Position numbers and translations under genes: made by a program. This document shows, piece by piece, positions 55,631 through 64,000 of a stretch of DNA of 64,000 bases (position 1 is the stretch's first letter; each line of letters begins with the position of its first letter). The notes below the pieces were generated by a model, which was not told where the DNA came from, ran no database searches, and saw only the letters and a list, made by a program, of their open reading frames with translations. Origin of the DNA: Catellatospora citrea. GTDB lineage: Bacteria; Actinomycetota; Actinomycetes; Mycobacteriales; Micromonosporaceae. Location: assembly GCF_003610235.1 (NCBI RefSeq), contig NZ_RAPR01000001.1, positions 7,502,001 through 7,566,000 on the forward strand, in the 5' to 3' direction.

Positions 55631-56782
55631 TCAGGTGCGGGGGATCTCGCTGTCGGCGACGACGGTGCCGTCGGCCACTCGGTAGGCCCACACGACGATG
55701 GCGGAGTCCACGAGCTCGCCCTGTGGGGTGAACTGCAGCCGGCCCGTGACGCCGTCCTGGGCGTACGCGTCGACGAAGGCCTCCATGTCGCGGCGGGTGG
55801 TGCGGTCGGCCTCGAAGCCGGCCAGGAAGATCGACGCGGCGTCGTACGCCTCGGCGCTGTAGGTTCCGGCGTCCTTGCCGAATCCGGCGCGGTAGTGCGC
55901 CGGGAAGTCTCGGGATGCCCGCTCGGGTGGCAGGCAGGCGCAGGTGATGACGGCGCCCTCGGCGGCGCGCACGCCCGCGGCCCGGATGAAGCCCGCGTCC
56001 TTGACGCCGTCGCCGCCCACGAACGTGGCGGTCAGCCCCGCGTCGCGCATCGCCTTGAGCAGGGCCCCGCCGCTGGAGTAGTAGCCGCCGTAGAAGACGA
56101 CGTCGGCCCCGGCGGAACGGATCTGGCTCACCACCGAGGAGAAGTCGACCTGGCGGGGCGGCACCGCGGCGCGCTGCACCACCTTGCCCGACAGCGTCGC
56201 GGCGACCTCGTCGGCCAGGCCGCGGCCGTATGCCCCGGTGTCGTCGATGACGAAGGCTTTGCGGGCGCGCAGCACGGTGTCGATGTAGCGGGCGGCCGCC
56301 GGTCCCTGCGACGCGTCGTTGCCGATCAGGCGGTGGAACGTCGACCAGCCGCGCTGGCTCAGGTTGGTGCGGGTCGCCGAAGGGCTGACGATGGTGACCT
56401 GCCCCTGGTCGAACAGCGGCAGCGCGGCTGCGGACTCGCCGGAGAAGGCCGGCCCGACCACTCCCATGATCTTCGGGTCGGCCACGATCTGCTGCGCCAG
56501 CGCGGTGGCCTGCTTCGGGTCGCTCTGCGAGTCGAAGTCCTGCAGCGTCACCTGGCAGTCGGGGTGCCGCCCGTTGTACTGCTCGACCGCCAGGGCGGCG
56601 CCGGAGCGGATGTTGGTGCCCAGATCCGCCGAGGCTCCGCTGAGCGGGCCGATGACGGCGATCTTCAACCCGCACGGCCGGGCCGGCGGTGCCGCGGTGC
56701 CCGCTGTCGCGTCGCAGCCGGGCGTCGACACCAGCGCGAGCAGCGCGAGGATCGAGACAACCCGTGCGTACGGCCCTCGCAA
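55631..56782 (-). CDS. Liv-type substrate-binding lipoprotein, orphan
   Basis: This 383-aa exported protein starts at TTG 56782, chosen for its GAGGAGG 7 bases upstream. This start gives a compact signal peptide (RGPYARVVSILALLALVSTPGC) with a lipobox-like TPGC. The mature protein begins CGLKIAVIGPLSGASADLGTN and has the Peripla_BP_6 pattern (VVGPAFSGESAAALPLF, FVIDDTGAYGRGLADEV, YSAEAYDAASIFL). No permease or ATPase genes are adjacent, so it either serves the Liv importer encoded elsewhere or acts as an external sensor, for instance for the two-component system 2 kb away. Confidence 0.82.
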   Translation of the reverse strand: MRGPYARVVSILALLALVSTPGCDATAGTAAPPARPCGLKIAVIGPLSGASADLGTNIRSGAALAVEQYNGRHPDCQVTLQDFDSQSDPKQATALAQQIVADPKIMGVVGPAFSGESAAALPLFDQGQVTIVSPSATRTNLSQRGWSTFHRLIGNDASQGPAAARYIDTVLRARKAFVIDDTGAYGRGLADEVAATLSGKVVQRAAVPPRQVDFSSVVSQIRSAGADVVFYGGYYSSGGALLKAMRDAGLTATFVGGDGVKDAGFIRAAGVRAAEGAVITCACLPPERASRDFPAHYRAGFGKDAGTYSAEAYDAASIFLAGFEADRTTRRDMEAFVDAYAQDGVTGRLQFTPQGELVDSAIVVWAYRVADGTVVADSEIPRT

Positions 56783-56840
56783 CAGCCGACCTCCTCGACG
56801 TAGGGTGCGCCTATCCTGCCCGGATGAGCGTGAGGATTGC

Positions 56841-57359
56841 ATGAGTAACCCGGTGGAAACGGCGTGGCCGGCTGCCCGTAAGCGGGTGGCGGCCGTGTTT
56901 GTGCTGGTCGCGACCCTACTGGGTGGCTGCAGCGGCGGCCAGGTGACCGTGCAGCCCACCCTGGCGCCCGCCCCGGGCCGGCCCTCCGACCTGCAGCCCG
57001 CCCTGTTCGGCATCAGCTCGGACACGCTGGGCTGGATAGTGATCGACGCCCAGGGCTACGTCCTCTACCGCAGCGAACTCGACGCCAACCGCCCGTCCCG
57101 CTCGGCCTGCACCGGCACCTGCGCCCAGCAGTGGCTGCCGGTCCCCGCCGCCGACCCGATCCGCGTCGAGGGCATCGACCGCCAGCTCATCGGCACGCTG
57201 ACCCGCCCCGACGGCACCAAGCAGCTCACCCTCGCCGGCTGGCCGCTCTACGGCTACACCGGCGACCGCATGCCCGGCGACGCCAACGGCCACGGACAGG
57301 ACGGCCACTGGTATGCCGTCACCCCCATCGGCACCCGAGCGGGCCCCACCCCCGCCTGA
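56841..57359 (+). CDS. COG4315-type lipoprotein (secreted repeat protein)
   Basis: This 172-aa exported lipoprotein has signal AAVFVLVATLLGGC with lipobox LGGC (Cys at about 30). The mature part has two copies of the family pattern: GWIVIDAQGYVLYRSELD ... CTGTCAQQWLPV, and QLTLAGWPLYGYTGDRMPGDANGHGQDGHWYAV. Members are widespread in actinobacteria, and function is not established (links to redox or heme have been suggested for some). It is divergent from the substrate-binding lipoprotein and convergent with the sensor kinase, six bases from its end. Confidence 0.85.
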   Translation: MSNPVETAWPAARKRVAAVFVLVATLLGGCSGGQVTVQPTLAPAPGRPSDLQPALFGISSDTLGWIVIDAQGYVLYRSELDANRPSRSACTGTCAQQWLPVPAADPIRVEGIDRQLIGTLTRPDGTKQLTLAGWPLYGYTGDRMPGDANGHGQDGHWYAVTPIGTRAGPTPA

Positions 57360-57365
57360 TCCGGG

Positions 57366-58634
57366 TCAGGGCGTCGGCAGGACGAGGGTGGCTTCGGTGC
57401 CGCCGCCTTCGGCGGCGCGGAGGGTGAGGGAGCCGTCGTGGAGGTCGGCGACCCAGCGGGCGATGGCGAGGCCGAGGCCGGTGCCGTTGGGGGAGCCGGG
57501 GCGGAAGCGCTCGCCCGCGGCGGACAGGTCGGCGCCGGGGCCGGGGCCGGCGTCGCGGATGACGACCGTGCCGGGCTCGACGGTAAGTGTGATCGTGGCC
57601 GGGGACTCGGCGTCGCGGCCGTGCTGCACGGCGTTGTGGATCAGGTTGCGCAGGGCGATGCGGACCAGCGTGGGGTCGCCGAGGGCGACCGCGGGCCGGG
57701 TGTACGCCGTCGCGGTGTGCGGCGGCTGCACCGTGTCGGCCAGCACCTCCTCGGCGAGCTGGTCCAGCCGGAACCGCTGGCGCTCCAGGTGGCGCAGTCC
57801 GGCGACGAGCCGGGCCCGGGTGAGCAGCGCGGCGACCGCGTCGGTCAGCCGGTCGGTGGCCGCGATGACCCGGCGCAGCGCGTCCGGTTGCTGGGCGGGC
57901 AGGCTCAGCGCCGACTCCGACACCGCCCGGATCACCGTCAGCGGGGTGCGCAGCTCGTGCGCCGCGTCGGCGACGAAACGCTCCTGCTGGGTGAGCGCGT
58001 CGGCGATGGGCTGGGTGCCGCGGCGGGCCAACAGGTAGCCGCCGAGGCAGGTCATCACCGTGAACGCGGTGCCGCCGACGACCAGCGCGACCGCCAGCCG
58101 CTGGTGCGCGGCCTGCCCCGGGCCCGGGTCGGCGACCGCGACGACGGTGCCCGCGATCGCTCCCGTCTCGGCGTGCCGGAACGGCACCGCCAGCAGGTGT
58201 ACGACCTCCTGCCGCTCATCCCGGACCGCCTCGCTCAGCTCACCGCCCGCGGCGCGCACCTGCCGGGCGGGGCCGAGCAGCGTCGGCGGGGCGATGACGG
58301 CCAGCCGCGCGGGGTGCGCGAAGACCAGGGTGACGTCGGTCCGGTCGGCCTCGTACACGTAGACCGCGGTGGAGCCCTGGGCGATGGCGTTGTCGTACAG
58401 CTTGTCCAGCAGCAGCGCACCCGAGTCGTAGTAGAGCAGCGCGACCGCCGTCCCCGCGGTCCGATGCAGGTCGGCCGTGACCGCCTCGGCCCGCTGCCGC
58501 TCGTCGACGACCAGCGCCACCGCCCCCATTCCCGCCAACCCGATGATGTTCAGCGCCAACAACAGCGCCGTCAACCGCATCCGCAGCCCCGCCAGCCGCT
58601 CCGCGGTCTGCAACTGCCGCGTCTCCCGCCTCAC
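57366..58634 (-). CDS. two-component sensor histidine kinase
   Basis: This 422-aa sensor has a first helix (about 18-38, LTALLLALNIIGLAGMGAVALV), an extracytoplasmic domain, a second helix (about 168-190), H-box with His 226 in DAAHELRTPLTVIR, N-box (LIHNAVQHG), G1 (VIRDAGPGPG) and G2 (GTGLGLAIARWVADLHDG). No clear HAMP is visible between helix 2 and the H-box. GTG 58634 follows GGGAGGGG. The cognate regulator lies upstream on the same strand, separated by an 89-bp palindromic repeat. Confidence 0.88.
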   Translation of the reverse strand: MRRETRQLQTAERLAGLRMRLTALLLALNIIGLAGMGAVALVVDERQRAEAVTADLHRTAGTAVALLYYDSGALLLDKLYDNAIAQGSTAVYVYEADRTDVTLVFAHPARLAVIAPPTLLGPARQVRAAGGELSEAVRDERQEVVHLLAVPFRHAETGAIAGTVVAVADPGPGQAAHQRLAVALVVGGTAFTVMTCLGGYLLARRGTQPIADALTQQERFVADAAHELRTPLTVIRAVSESALSLPAQQPDALRRVIAATDRLTDAVAALLTRARLVAGLRHLERQRFRLDQLAEEVLADTVQPPHTATAYTRPAVALGDPTLVRIALRNLIHNAVQHGRDAESPATITLTVEPGTVVIRDAGPGPGADLSAAGERFRPGSPNGTGLGLAIARWVADLHDGSLTLRAAEGGGTEATLVLPTP

Positions 58635-58661
58635 CCCTCCACCCCCTCCCCGCCCGCTCGC

Positions 58662-58750
58662 ATGATCAAGACGATCTTGCGCGAACTGTTGCCGCTTTGT
58701 CCGATGTGAGCGTGTCGTACCCACAGGCCGCGCAAGATCGTCTTGATCAT
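58662..58750. repeat. 89-bp palindromic repeat, family D, copy 2
   Basis: ATGATCAAGACGATCTTGCG and its inverted complement form a 28-base stem with two mismatches. The loop of about 35 bases includes GTGTCGTACCCACAG, matched in the reverse strand of copy 1 (54842-54915). It lies between the response-regulator and sensor-kinase genes of one operon. Confidence 0.85.
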
Positions 58751-58758
58751 GGGGGGCA

Positions 58759-59427
58759 TCAGCGGCCGGCCAGGTCGACGCGGTAGCCGGTGCCGCGGAC
58801 GGTGGTGATGAGGGGTGGGTCGCCTAGTTTGCGGCGGAGTTGGCCTACTACGACGTCTACGACGTTTGAGGTGGGGTCGGCTTGTTCGTCCCAGCAGTGT
58901 TCGAAGAGGTCGGCGCGGGTCACGACTGCTGGGCGGCGGACCAGGAGCATCTCCAGGACGGAGAACTCCTTGGGGGTCAGGGTGAGCAGGATGCCGTCGC
59001 GGCGGACCTCGCGGCGGGCGGTGTCGACCTCGACGTCGCCGGCGCGCATCACCGGGGGGAGCATGGTGCCGCGGCGGCGGCACAGGGCGCGGACGCGGAG
59101 CACCAGTTCGGCGGCGACGAAGGGTTTGACGACGTAGTCGTCGGCGCCGGCCTCGAAGCCGGCGACGCGGTCGGTGACGTCGTCCAGCGCGGTCAGCATG
59201 AGGGCGGGCACGCCGAGGCCGGCCTCGCGGCGGCGGCGCAGCTGCCCGGCGGAGTCGCCCTCGGGCAGGATGCGGTCCAGGACCAGGCAGTCGTAGTCGT
59301 TGACGCTCATGTTCACGTCGGCCTGGCTCCAGTCGGCCGCCTGGTCGACGGCGAACCCGACCGCGCGCAGGGCGGTCACGACCACCCCACGCACCTCAGG
59401 GTCATCCTCCACCACCAGCACCCGCAC
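58759..59427 (-). CDS. two-component response regulator, OmpR/PhoB type
   Basis: This 222-aa regulator starts VRVLVVEDDPEVRG. The receiver has phospho-acceptor Asp in CLVLDRILPEGD and Lys in VVKPF, and the C-terminal winged helix (about 130-220) reads LTPKEFSVLEMLL ... VDVVVGQLRRKLGDP ... VRGTGYRVD. GTG 59427 has no ribosome-binding site, but TAGCCT lies at -10 distance, so a leaderless mRNA is likely. It partners the kinase at 57366, and signal and targets are unknown. The substrate-binding lipoprotein and COG4315 lipoprotein next door are candidates for the same response. Confidence 0.9.
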   Translation of the reverse strand: MRVLVVEDDPEVRGVVVTALRAVGFAVDQAADWSQADVNMSVNDYDCLVLDRILPEGDSAGQLRRRREAGLGVPALMLTALDDVTDRVAGFEAGADDYVVKPFVAAELVLRVRALCRRRGTMLPPVMRAGDVEVDTARREVRRDGILLTLTPKEFSVLEMLLVRRPAVVTRADLFEHCWDEQADPTSNVVDVVVGQLRRKLGDPPLITTVRGTGYRVDLAGR

Positions 59428-59610
59428 GGCGGCGAGGCTAGCAACCAAGGTGCTCGCCCGGCTAGCGCGGCCGCTCGGGACGGGTGGCCGGGACGGGTGA
59501 TCGTCACACCGTGTCCCCGGCCACCCGCGCGGCCGGGGACAGATCACGGGCCGGTAAAGTAGTCAGGTCTGTTCTTTGTCAAGTATCTGATCATGTACGG
59601 GAGCCAAGCT

Positions 59611-60168
59611 GTGGCTAGCACGAACGACCTCAAGAACGGCATGGTGCTCAACCTCGACAAGGAGCTCTGGGCCGTCGTCGAGTTCCAGCACGTGAAGCCC
59701 GGCAAGGGTCCGGCCTTCGTGCGGACGACCCTCAAGCACGTGCTCACGGGCAAGGTCGTCGACAAGACGTTCAACGCCGGCACCAAGGTCGAGACCGCGA
59801 ACGTCGACAAGCGCACCATGCAGTACCTGTACGCCGACGGCGACGACTTCGTCTTCATGGACCTGGACACCTACGACCAGATCCACGTCAGCGGCGTGAC
59901 CGTCGGCGACAACGTGAACTACCTGCTGCCCGAGGCCGAGGTGGTCGTCGCGACCCACGAGGGCGTGCCGCTGTACGTCGAGCTGCCGACCAGCGTGATG
60001 GTCAAGATCACCTACACCGAGCCGGGCCTGCAGGGCGACCGCTCGACCGGCGGCACCAAGCCGGCCACCATCGAGACCGGCGCGACCGTGCAGGTGCCGC
60101 TGTTCATCACCAACGGCGAGAAGATCAAGGTCGACACCCGCGACGGCCGTTACCTGGGCCGGTCTTGA
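59611..60168 (+). CDS. efp: translation elongation factor P
   Basis: EF-P rescues ribosomes stalled at polyproline. This 185-aa protein begins [13 protein letters not shown]. The tip loop is [10 protein letters not shown] with Lys 32, the residue modified in many bacteria, and [17 protein letters not shown] is the conserved domain III block. GTG 59611 was chosen over ATG 59593 because GGGAG lies at the right distance and it gives the family's length. Polyproline-rich proteins such as the one at 37173 would be its clients. Confidence 0.95.
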   Translation: MASTNDLKNGMVLNLDKELWAVVEFQHVKPGKGPAFVRTTLKHVLTGKVVDKTFNAGTKVETANVDKRTMQYLYADGDDFVFMDLDTYDQIHVSGVTVGDNVNYLLPEAEVVVATHEGVPLYVELPTSVMVKITYTEPGLQGDRSTGGTKPATIETGATVQVPLFITNGEKIKVDTRDGRYLGRS

Positions 60169-60198
60169 TGGGCCTGTCGCCCGTCCGGGGGACTGCTC

Positions 60199-60636
60199 GT
60201 GGCTGAGGGACCGAAGTCGCAGATGCCCGCCCGCCGCAAGGCGCGCAAGCGGGCACTCGACGTGCTTTACGAGGCGGATCTGCGCGACCTGCCGGTGCGT
60301 ACGGTGCTGGCGGCATACCTGGAGCGCATGGAGTCGCCGCGCCCGGAGCACCTGCCGTACGCGATCTCGCTGGCCGAGGGCGTGAACGAGCACCTGGACA
60401 CCATCGACGAGACGATCGCCACCTTCGCCGAGGGCTGGACGATCGACCGGATGCCGGTGGTCGACCGCAACCTCGCCCGCATCGCGGTGTACGAGCTGCT
60501 CTTCGTGCCCGAGATCGACGACCCGGTGGCCATCACCGAGGCCGTCGAGCTGGCCCGGGAGCTGTCCACCGACGATTCGCCGCGCTTCCTCAACGGCCTG
60601 CTCGGCCGCATCGCGGACTACGCGCCGCGCCACTGA
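60199..60636 (+). CDS. nusB: transcription antitermination factor NusB
   Basis: NusB binds boxA RNA with S10 in rRNA antitermination. This 145-aa all-helical protein has ARKRALDVLYEADLR (N-terminal RNA-binding helix), VDRNLARIAVYELLF and ITEAVELARELSTDDSPRFLNGLLG, the diagnostic C-terminal block. GTG 60199 follows GGGGGAC. It is in the usual efp-nusB order and ends at a strong bidirectional terminator. Confidence 0.95.
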   Translation: MAEGPKSQMPARRKARKRALDVLYEADLRDLPVRTVLAAYLERMESPRPEHLPYAISLAEGVNEHLDTIDETIATFAEGWTIDRMPVVDRNLARIAVYELLFVPEIDDPVAITEAVELARELSTDDSPRFLNGLLGRIADYAPRH

Positions 60637-60648
60637 GCGCGAACCATA

Positions 60649-60692
60649 CGAAAGCGGCCTTTCACCCTTGCCGGGGTGAAAGGCCGCTTTCG
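60649..60692. terminator. bidirectional terminator between nusB and bldD
   Basis: CGAAAGCGGCCTTTCACCC (60649-60667) and GGGTGAAAGGCCGCTTTCG (60674-60692) form a perfect 19-bp stem with a 6-base loop between convergent genes. Internal TTTC runs on either strand suit termination both ways. Confidence 0.9.
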
Positions 60693-60708
60693 TCGGTGCG
60701 GGAGGGTG

Positions 60709-61197
60709 TCAGCTCGCGAAGAACGCGCGCGGGTCGGCCACGAGCACGCCGTGGTCGGCCAGCCGCTCGATCAGCTCGGTGGGGGTGCAGTCGTAGAAGA
60801 CCGCGAGCGCTTGCAGGTCGACGGCGCGGATGGAGAGCACCCGGCCGTTGTAGTCGCCGCGCTGCTGCTGGATGGCACGCGCGTAGCGGGCGACCGAGGC
60901 CAGATCCTCCTTGGCGCCGTCGTAGAGGCGCTCCAGGTCCAGGACGATCTTGCTCGTCGCCTCCTGGCGCGGGGCGGGGCCGTCGGGCAGGAGCTCGCCG
61001 ACGGGCACGCGGTAGAAGTCGGCCAGCTCGGCCAGTCGGGACACCGTGACAGCACGGTCGCCGCGCTCGTACGAACCGACGACGACAGCCTTCCAACGCC
61101 CGTTCGACTTCTCCTCCACGCCCTGCAGGGACAGGCCCTGCTGCTGGCGGATGGAGCGCAGTCGCGCACCGAGGGACTTGGCGTAATCAGACGGCAT
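60709..61197 (-). CDS. bldD: developmental master regulator BldD
   Basis: BldD represses sporulation genes during vegetative growth when its dimer is held by tetrameric c-di-GMP. This 162-aa protein has an N-terminal helix-turn-helix (about 5-70; LGARLRSIRQQQGLSLQGVE, VVVGSYERGDRAVTVSRLAEL) and a C-terminal effector domain with the c-di-GMP motif RGD-x8-RxxD complete at Arg113-Gly-Asp115 and Arg124-Asp127. ATG 61197 has GGGAG 7 bases upstream, with TATAGC further up as a possible -10. This points to a sporulating, mycelial actinomycete. Confidence 0.96.
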   Translation of the reverse strand: MPSDYAKSLGARLRSIRQQQGLSLQGVEEKSNGRWKAVVVGSYERGDRAVTVSRLAELADFYRVPVGELLPDGPAPRQEATSKIVLDLERLYDGAKEDLASVARYARAIQQQRGDYNGRVLSIRAVDLQALAVFYDCTPTELIERLADHGVLVADPRAFFAS

Positions 61198-61507
61198 TCC
61201 GACACTCCCAGCTATATGCCGGGGCGGGTTCCCCGACGATCGCTACGCAGCGTGACGGTACGGCGCAGAAGACACGCGGTCAAGTGCTCGTTGACCACAA
61301 GTTGAGACAACCTCATCCGACCAGCTTGATCAACTGAACTGATCCGCCAGTGTCAACGGTATGACCTGCGGATTGACTCACCCCCGCGCGTATAGGCCGC
61401 CGTCACACTGCTAAGTTTACTGATCAGATGGCCGTCGGCGACGGCGGCGATCATGACCTTGACATCCTTTAACGACCCGTCCGGTGAGGCGGGGAAGGAG
61501 GTCTGCC
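61198..61507. promoter_or_regulatory. bldD/pyrR divergent intergenic region (310 bp)
   Basis: There is no gene here. The left part holds the bldD promoter (TATAGC near 61212-61217 on the reverse strand) and GTGAC at 61252-61256, a possible BldD half-site for autorepression. Less GC-rich DNA (61290-61430) includes TTGACT (61373-61378) and TATAGG (61391-61396), too close together for one standard promoter. The right part has the short hairpin GCCGTCGGCGACGGC (61431-61445), TTGACA (61459-61464) and the pyrR ribosome-binding site. A PyrR-binding leader RNA is possible but not evident. Confidence 0.5.
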
Positions 61508-62116
61508 TTGGCGCGCCCAACGACAGACGAGTCGAACGCTCCAGTGCAGCAGCCGGCCGGGCCGGCTCCCACGAAGATCGTCATCTCCGCCGCGGACGTC
61601 TCCCGCGTGCTGGACCGCATCGCGCACCAGATCCTCGAGAAGACCTCCGGGGCCTCCGACGTGGTGCTGATGGGCATCGCCACCCGCGGGGTGCCGATCG
61701 CCCGCCGCCTGGCCGAGCGCATCCACGCCTTCGAGGGCGTGCAGGTGCCCGTCGGCATCCTCGACATCACGCTCTACCGCGACGACCTGCGCAGCAGCTC
61801 CGTACGCGCGGTCGGGCGCACCGAGGAGCCCGCGGGCGGCGTGGACGGCCGCAAGGTGATCCTCGTCGACGACGTGCTCTTCTCCGGCCGCACCATCCGG
61901 GCCGCCCTCGACGCCCTGTCCGACCTCGGCCGCCCCGCGGCCGTGCAGCTGGCCGTGCTCGTCGACCGGGGCCACCGGCAGCTGCCCATCCGCGCCGACT
62001 ACGTCGGCAAGAACATCCCCACCGCCCTGTCCGAGCAGGTCAAGGTGAAGCTGGTGGAGATCGACGGGAACGACGAGGTGGTCCTGGCCACCAGCGCGAA
62101 GGGCGGCACCCGATGA
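61508..62116 (+). CDS. pyrR: PyrR bifunctional regulator / uracil phosphoribosyltransferase
   Basis: PyrR binds pyr mRNA when UMP is high and lowers pyrimidine gene expression; it may also make UMP from uracil. In this 202-aa protein a roughly 22-residue extension precedes the core ([20 protein letters not shown]). DITLYRDDL and the PRPP motif [14 protein letters not shown] (117-130) are intact. TTG 61508 is chosen for its GAAGGAGG 6 bases upstream. It overlaps pyrB by four bases (ATGA), first gene of the pyr operon. Confidence 0.94.
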   Translation: MARPTTDESNAPVQQPAGPAPTKIVISAADVSRVLDRIAHQILEKTSGASDVVLMGIATRGVPIARRLAERIHAFEGVQVPVGILDITLYRDDLRSSSVRAVGRTEEPAGGVDGRKVILVDDVLFSGRTIRAALDALSDLGRPAAVQLAVLVDRGHRQLPIRADYVGKNIPTALSEQVKVKLVEIDGNDEVVLATSAKGGTR

Positions 62117-63021
62117 AGCACCTGCTGTCGACGGCCGACCTGGACGCGGCCACCGCGACCGAGATCCTCGACATCGCCACCGAGATGGCCAACGTCTCCG
62201 GCCGCGAGATCAAGAAGCTGCCCACCCTGCGCGGCCGCACCGTGGTGAACCTCTTCTACGAGGACTCCACGCGGACCCGGATCTCGTTCGAGGCCGCCGC
62301 GAAGCGGCTGAGCGCCGATGTGATCAACTTCTCGGCCAAGGGCTCCAGCGTCGAGAAGGGCGAGAGCCTCAAGGACACCGCCTGGACGCTGCAGGCCATG
62401 GGCGCCGACGCGGTCGTCATCCGCCACCCCGCCTCCGGCGCGCCGCACCGCCTGGCCGACTGGGTCACCGGCAGCGTGCTCAACGCCGGCGACGGCACCC
62501 ACGAGCACCCGACCCAGGCGCTGCTGGACGCGTACACGATGCGCTCGCGGATGGGCCGCATCGACGGCCTGCACGTGGCCATCGTCGGCGACGTGCTGCA
62601 CAGCCGGGTGGCCCGCTCCAACGTGCTGCTGCTCAACACCCTGGGCGCGAAGGTGACCCTGGTCGGGCCGCCGACGCTGGTGCCCACCGACCTCAACGCC
62701 TCGGTCCAGGTCGCCTACGACCTCGACGCGGTGCTGCCGCAGGCCGACGTGGTGATGATGCTGCGGGTGCAGAAGGAGCGGATGACCGACTCCTACTTCC
62801 CCTCGGCGCGGGAGTACTCGCGCCGCTACGGCCTCGACGGCGCCCGGCTGCGCCGGATGCCCGCGCACGCGATCGTCATGCACCCCGGCCCGATGAACCG
62901 CGGCATGGAGATCACGCCCGAGGTGGCCGACTCGCCCCGCTCCACCATCGTCGAGCAGGTCACCAACGGTGTCTCCGTGCGCATGGCCTGCCTCTACCTC
63001 CTCCTCGGAGGAGCCCGATGA
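62113..63021 (+). CDS. pyrB: aspartate carbamoyltransferase catalytic subunit
   Basis: The enzyme joins carbamoyl phosphate and aspartate, the first committed pyrimidine step. This 302-aa protein has carbamoyl-phosphate motif STRTR (52-56) in [24 protein letters not shown] (132-142), the Lys/Glu loop [13 protein letters not shown] and MLRVQKERM in the aspartate domain. ATG 62113 overlaps the pyrR stop. No pyrI follows; actinobacterial enzymes lack it. Confidence 0.96.
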   Translation: MKHLLSTADLDAATATEILDIATEMANVSGREIKKLPTLRGRTVVNLFYEDSTRTRISFEAAAKRLSADVINFSAKGSSVEKGESLKDTAWTLQAMGADAVVIRHPASGAPHRLADWVTGSVLNAGDGTHEHPTQALLDAYTMRSRMGRIDGLHVAIVGDVLHSRVARSNVLLLNTLGAKVTLVGPPTLVPTDLNASVQVAYDLDAVLPQADVVMMLRVQKERMTDSYFPSAREYSRRYGLDGARLRRMPAHAIVMHPGPMNRGMEITPEVADSPRSTIVEQVTNGVSVRMACLYLLLGGAR

Positions 63022-63038
63022 CCGTCCGGAGGACGCCT

Positions 63039-64000
63039 GTGACCATCCTGATCCGCAACGCCCGCGTGCTGGGCGGCGAGCCGACCGACCTGCTGCTGCG
63101 CGACGGCGTGATCGCCGAGATCGGCCAGGGCCTGAGCGCCGACGGTGCCGAGGTCGTCGACGGCACCGGCCTGGTGGCCCTGCCCGGCCTGGTCGACCTG
63201 CACACCCACCTGCGCGAGCCCGGCCGCGAGGACGCCGAGACGGTCTACACCGGCTCGCGCGCCGCGGCGCTGGGCGGCTACACCGCCGTCTGCGCGATGG
63301 CCAACACCTCGCCGGTGGCCGACACCGCGGGCGTGGTCGAGCAGGTGTACCGGCTGGGACAGGAGGCCGGACTGGTCGACGTGCAGCCGATCGGCGCGGT
63401 CACCGTCGGGCTGGCCGGCGAGCGCCTGGCCGAGCTGGGCGCGATGGCCGACTCGGCGGCCCGGGTGCGGGTCTTCTCCGACGACGGCTTCTGCGTGGCC
63501 GACCCGCGGCTGATGCGCCGGGCGCTGGAGTACGTCAAGGCGTTCGACGGGGTCATCGCCCAGCACGCGGAGGAGCCCCGGCTCACCCAGGGCGCGCAGA
63601 TGCACGAGGGCGACGTCTCGGCCCGGCTCGGCCTGACCGGCTGGCCCGCGGTCGCCGAGGAGTCGATCATCGCGCGGGACGTGCTGCTGGCCGGGCACGT
63701 CGGCGCCCGCCTGCACGTGTGCCACGTGTCCACCGCGGGCAGCGTCGAGATCATCCGGATGGCCAAGGCCCGGGGCGTCCGCGTCACCGCCGAGGTCACC
63801 CCGCACCACCTGCTGCTCACGCACGAGAAGGCGGAGTCCTACGACCCCGTCTACAAGGTGAACCCGCCGCTGCGCACCGACGCCGACGTCGAGGCGCTGC
63901 GCGAGGGCCTGCGCGACGGCACGATCGACATCGTGGCCACCGACCACGCCCCGCACGCCGCGGAGGACAAGGAATGCGAGTGGGCGTACGCCCGCCCCGG
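63039..64000 (+). CDS. pyrC: dihydroorotase, 3' end cut by window edge
   Basis: The enzyme closes carbamoyl-aspartate to dihydroorotate. 320 residues are visible and the frame is open to the window end. The metal-binding motif is [10 protein letters not shown] (His 55, His 57), and further ligands lie in [22 protein letters not shown] and the Asp/His of [11 protein letters not shown] 63039 is favoured by CCGGAGGA just upstream and by giving the usual N-terminus [18 protein letters not shown] 63018, which overlaps the pyrB stop, would add seven residues and is also possible. Confidence 0.93.
   Translation, partial: MTILIRNARVLGGEPTDLLLRDGVIAEIGQGLSADGAEVVDGTGLVALPGLVDLHTHLREPGREDAETVYTGSRAAALGGYTAVCAMANTSPVADTAGVVEQVYRLGQEAGLVDVQPIGAVTVGLAGERLAELGAMADSAARVRVFSDDGFCVADPRLMRRALEYVKAFDGVIAQHAEEPRLTQGAQMHEGDVSARLGLTGWPAVAEESIIARDVLLAGHVGARLHVCHVSTAGSVEIIRMAKARGVRVTAEVTPHHLLLTHEKAESYDPVYKVNPPLRTDADVEALREGLRDGTIDIVATDHAPHAAEDKECEWAYARP

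Noticed and set aside
61198..61507. A PyrR-type attenuator or riboswitch in the pyr leader
   Set aside because: Only one short hairpin and no clear anti-terminator/terminator pair or conserved PyrR-binding loop could be made out, so it is noted as possible only.

Overview
The window is a very GC-rich, gene-dense piece of an actinobacterial chromosome. Four things point to a mycelial actinomycete, most likely family Micromonosporaceae: the backbone gene order (ruvCAB-yajC-secDF-apt-rel-hisS-aspS-rarA-alaS-ruvX-mltG-aroE-aroCKBQ-efp-nusB-bldD-pyrRBC), an intact BldD with its c-di-GMP motif, frequent GTG/TTG and probably leaderless starts, and characteristic small intergenic repeats. The family call is inference, because no rRNA lies in the window. 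I saw no rRNA, tRNA, insertion sequence, prophage or CRISPR array.

Layout. 1-5.6 kb: the end of a VOC/glyoxalase-like gene, then a complete branched-chain amino-acid-type (Liv/HAAT) ABC importer (livG, livF, substrate-binding lipoprotein, livH, livM). 5.8-9.1 kb: a DHA2-type MFS exporter with two 29-bp operators and its likely TetR repressor, then a lipoprotein alpha/beta hydrolase. 9.1-12 kb: a PucR/GAF regulator behind a 3-hydroxybutyrate dehydrogenase-like SDR. 12.1-21.5 kb: ruvC-ruvA-ruvB, yajC-secD-secF, apt, rel. 21.6-24.4 kb: three tandem membrane cyclophilins. 24.6-28.3 kb: MBL hydrolase, hisS, a GH3 (NagZ-like) hydrolase. 28.4-31.1 kb: a two-component system and a divergent orphan secreted protein. 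31.3-35.5 kb: aspS, an SDR, an M50-like membrane metallopeptidase, a GNAT. 35.6-42.8 kb: rarA, a long disordered one-pass membrane protein, two small membrane proteins, alaS. 42.8-48 kb: ruvX and three paralogous mltG genes around aroE. 48-51.4 kb: a GDPD phosphodiesterase and a membrane-anchored sugar dehydrogenase. 51.5-54.8 kb: aroC-aroK-aroB-aroQ. 54.9-59.4 kb: an accessory patch (WhiA-like orphan, substrate-binding lipoprotein, COG4315-type lipoprotein, a second two-component system). 59.6-64 kb: efp, nusB, bldD, pyrR-pyrB-pyrC (pyrC runs off the end).

The most unusual feature is a set of small repeats. (i) A translated repeat encoding Ser-Glu-Arg-rich peptides of 24-25 residues is inserted as two tandem copies at ruvA/ruvB and again, with a different core, at rarA/downstream gene. 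In both places it is stitched to its neighbours by 4-base stop/start overlaps, and its last bases supply the ribosome-binding site of the next gene. (ii) At least four families of long intergenic palindromes occur in two copies each, with fixed outer ends. In two families the inner stem varies but stays self-complementary. They mostly sit between convergent genes but also lie inside the liv operon and inside a two-component operon. Other points of interest are the mltG triplication, a WhiA-like LAGLIDADG domain protein lacking the C-terminal DNA-binding half, and a cyclophilin that has lost its catalytic Arg.
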